Shown here piece by piece: positions 6,338 to 6,399 of a stretch of 6,399 bases of DNA. Origin of the DNA: Myxococcota bacterium. GTDB taxonomy: Bacteria > Myxococcota_C > UBA6777. The stretch's first letter is position 1. Each line of letters starts with the position of its first letter. Position numbers and translations under genes: made by a program. The stretch is from the NCBI GenBank assembly GCA_963169055.1, contig CAUJFU010000518.1:1-6399 (forward strand), read 5' to 3'. Below the pieces are notes generated by a model. The model searched no databases. It was not told the DNA's origin and saw only the letters and a list, made by a program, of their open reading frames with translations.

Positions 6338-6399
6338 ATGATCCTCACATGGACGACACCCGCCACACAAGACAGAGACGTTCTTGACACCCTCAACCG
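6338..6399 (+). CDS. Possible start of a further plus-strand gene (partial, unidentified)
   Basis: An ATG at 6338 opens a frame of 20 codons that runs off the window (MILTWTTPATQDRDVL at its start). GAGG lies six bases upstream at a good spacing, and the codons (CTC, GAC, CAA, ATC) resemble those of the two plus-strand genes. The product cannot be named from so few residues. A competing ATG at 6295 leads to a stop after about 30 codons. Confidence 0.35.
   Translation, partial: MILTWTTPATQDRDVLDTLN

Noticed and set aside
5824-6396. Minus-strand 190-codon frame containing a KRIKRIKRI stretch
   Set aside because: It overlaps the conserved C-terminal motifs of RecD2, and the repeat peptide is only the translation of the 9-mer triplet.

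Overview
The window carries two SEDS/hydrolase-side genes on the minus strand and two complete genes plus a probable third start on the plus strand. Nothing in it settles the species. A cleaved Sec signal peptide on an apparently periplasmic protein, Shine-Dalgarno starts, a sigma70-like promoter, FtsW and a RecD2-type helicase together point to a diderm bacterium, possibly deltaproteobacterial or a related phylum; this is inference with low confidence. Base composition is notable: the plus strand is rich in C and poor in G throughout, whichever strand the gene lies on.

Layout. Positions 1-576 (minus) hold the first 192 codons of an FtsW-type SEDS glycosyltransferase, cut by the window edge. 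Positions 577-903 are a 327-base intergenic stretch that contains five tandem copies of a 41-bp unit, each with a 7-bp-stem hairpin and an AGATATCT palindrome. Positions 904-2037 (minus) encode a membrane-anchored alpha/beta-hydrolase-fold protein whose nucleophile motif reads GHGLG instead of GHSxG. Positions 2038-2171 are a divergent promoter region. Positions 2172-3599 (plus) encode an exported protein of unknown function with a helical N-terminal half and what looks like two related beta-sandwich domains. Positions 3600-3870 hold a terminator and a good promoter. Positions 3871-6129 (plus) encode a complete RecD2 helicase with all SF1B motifs. Positions 6130-6337 contain a palindrome flanked by 7-bp direct repeats and three perfect copies of a 9-mer. 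A new reading frame probably begins at 6338 and runs off the window.

How the genes relate. There is no obvious operon linking them. FtsW (septal peptidoglycan synthesis) and the hydrolase-like protein run in the same direction but are separated by the repeat array. The exported protein and RecD2 are each isolated by their own regulatory signals. I did not find a defence island, CRISPR array, integrase or transposase. The items most worth following are the 41-bp array upstream of ftsW, the hydrolase without its nucleophile, and the palindromic and short tandem repeats after recD2.
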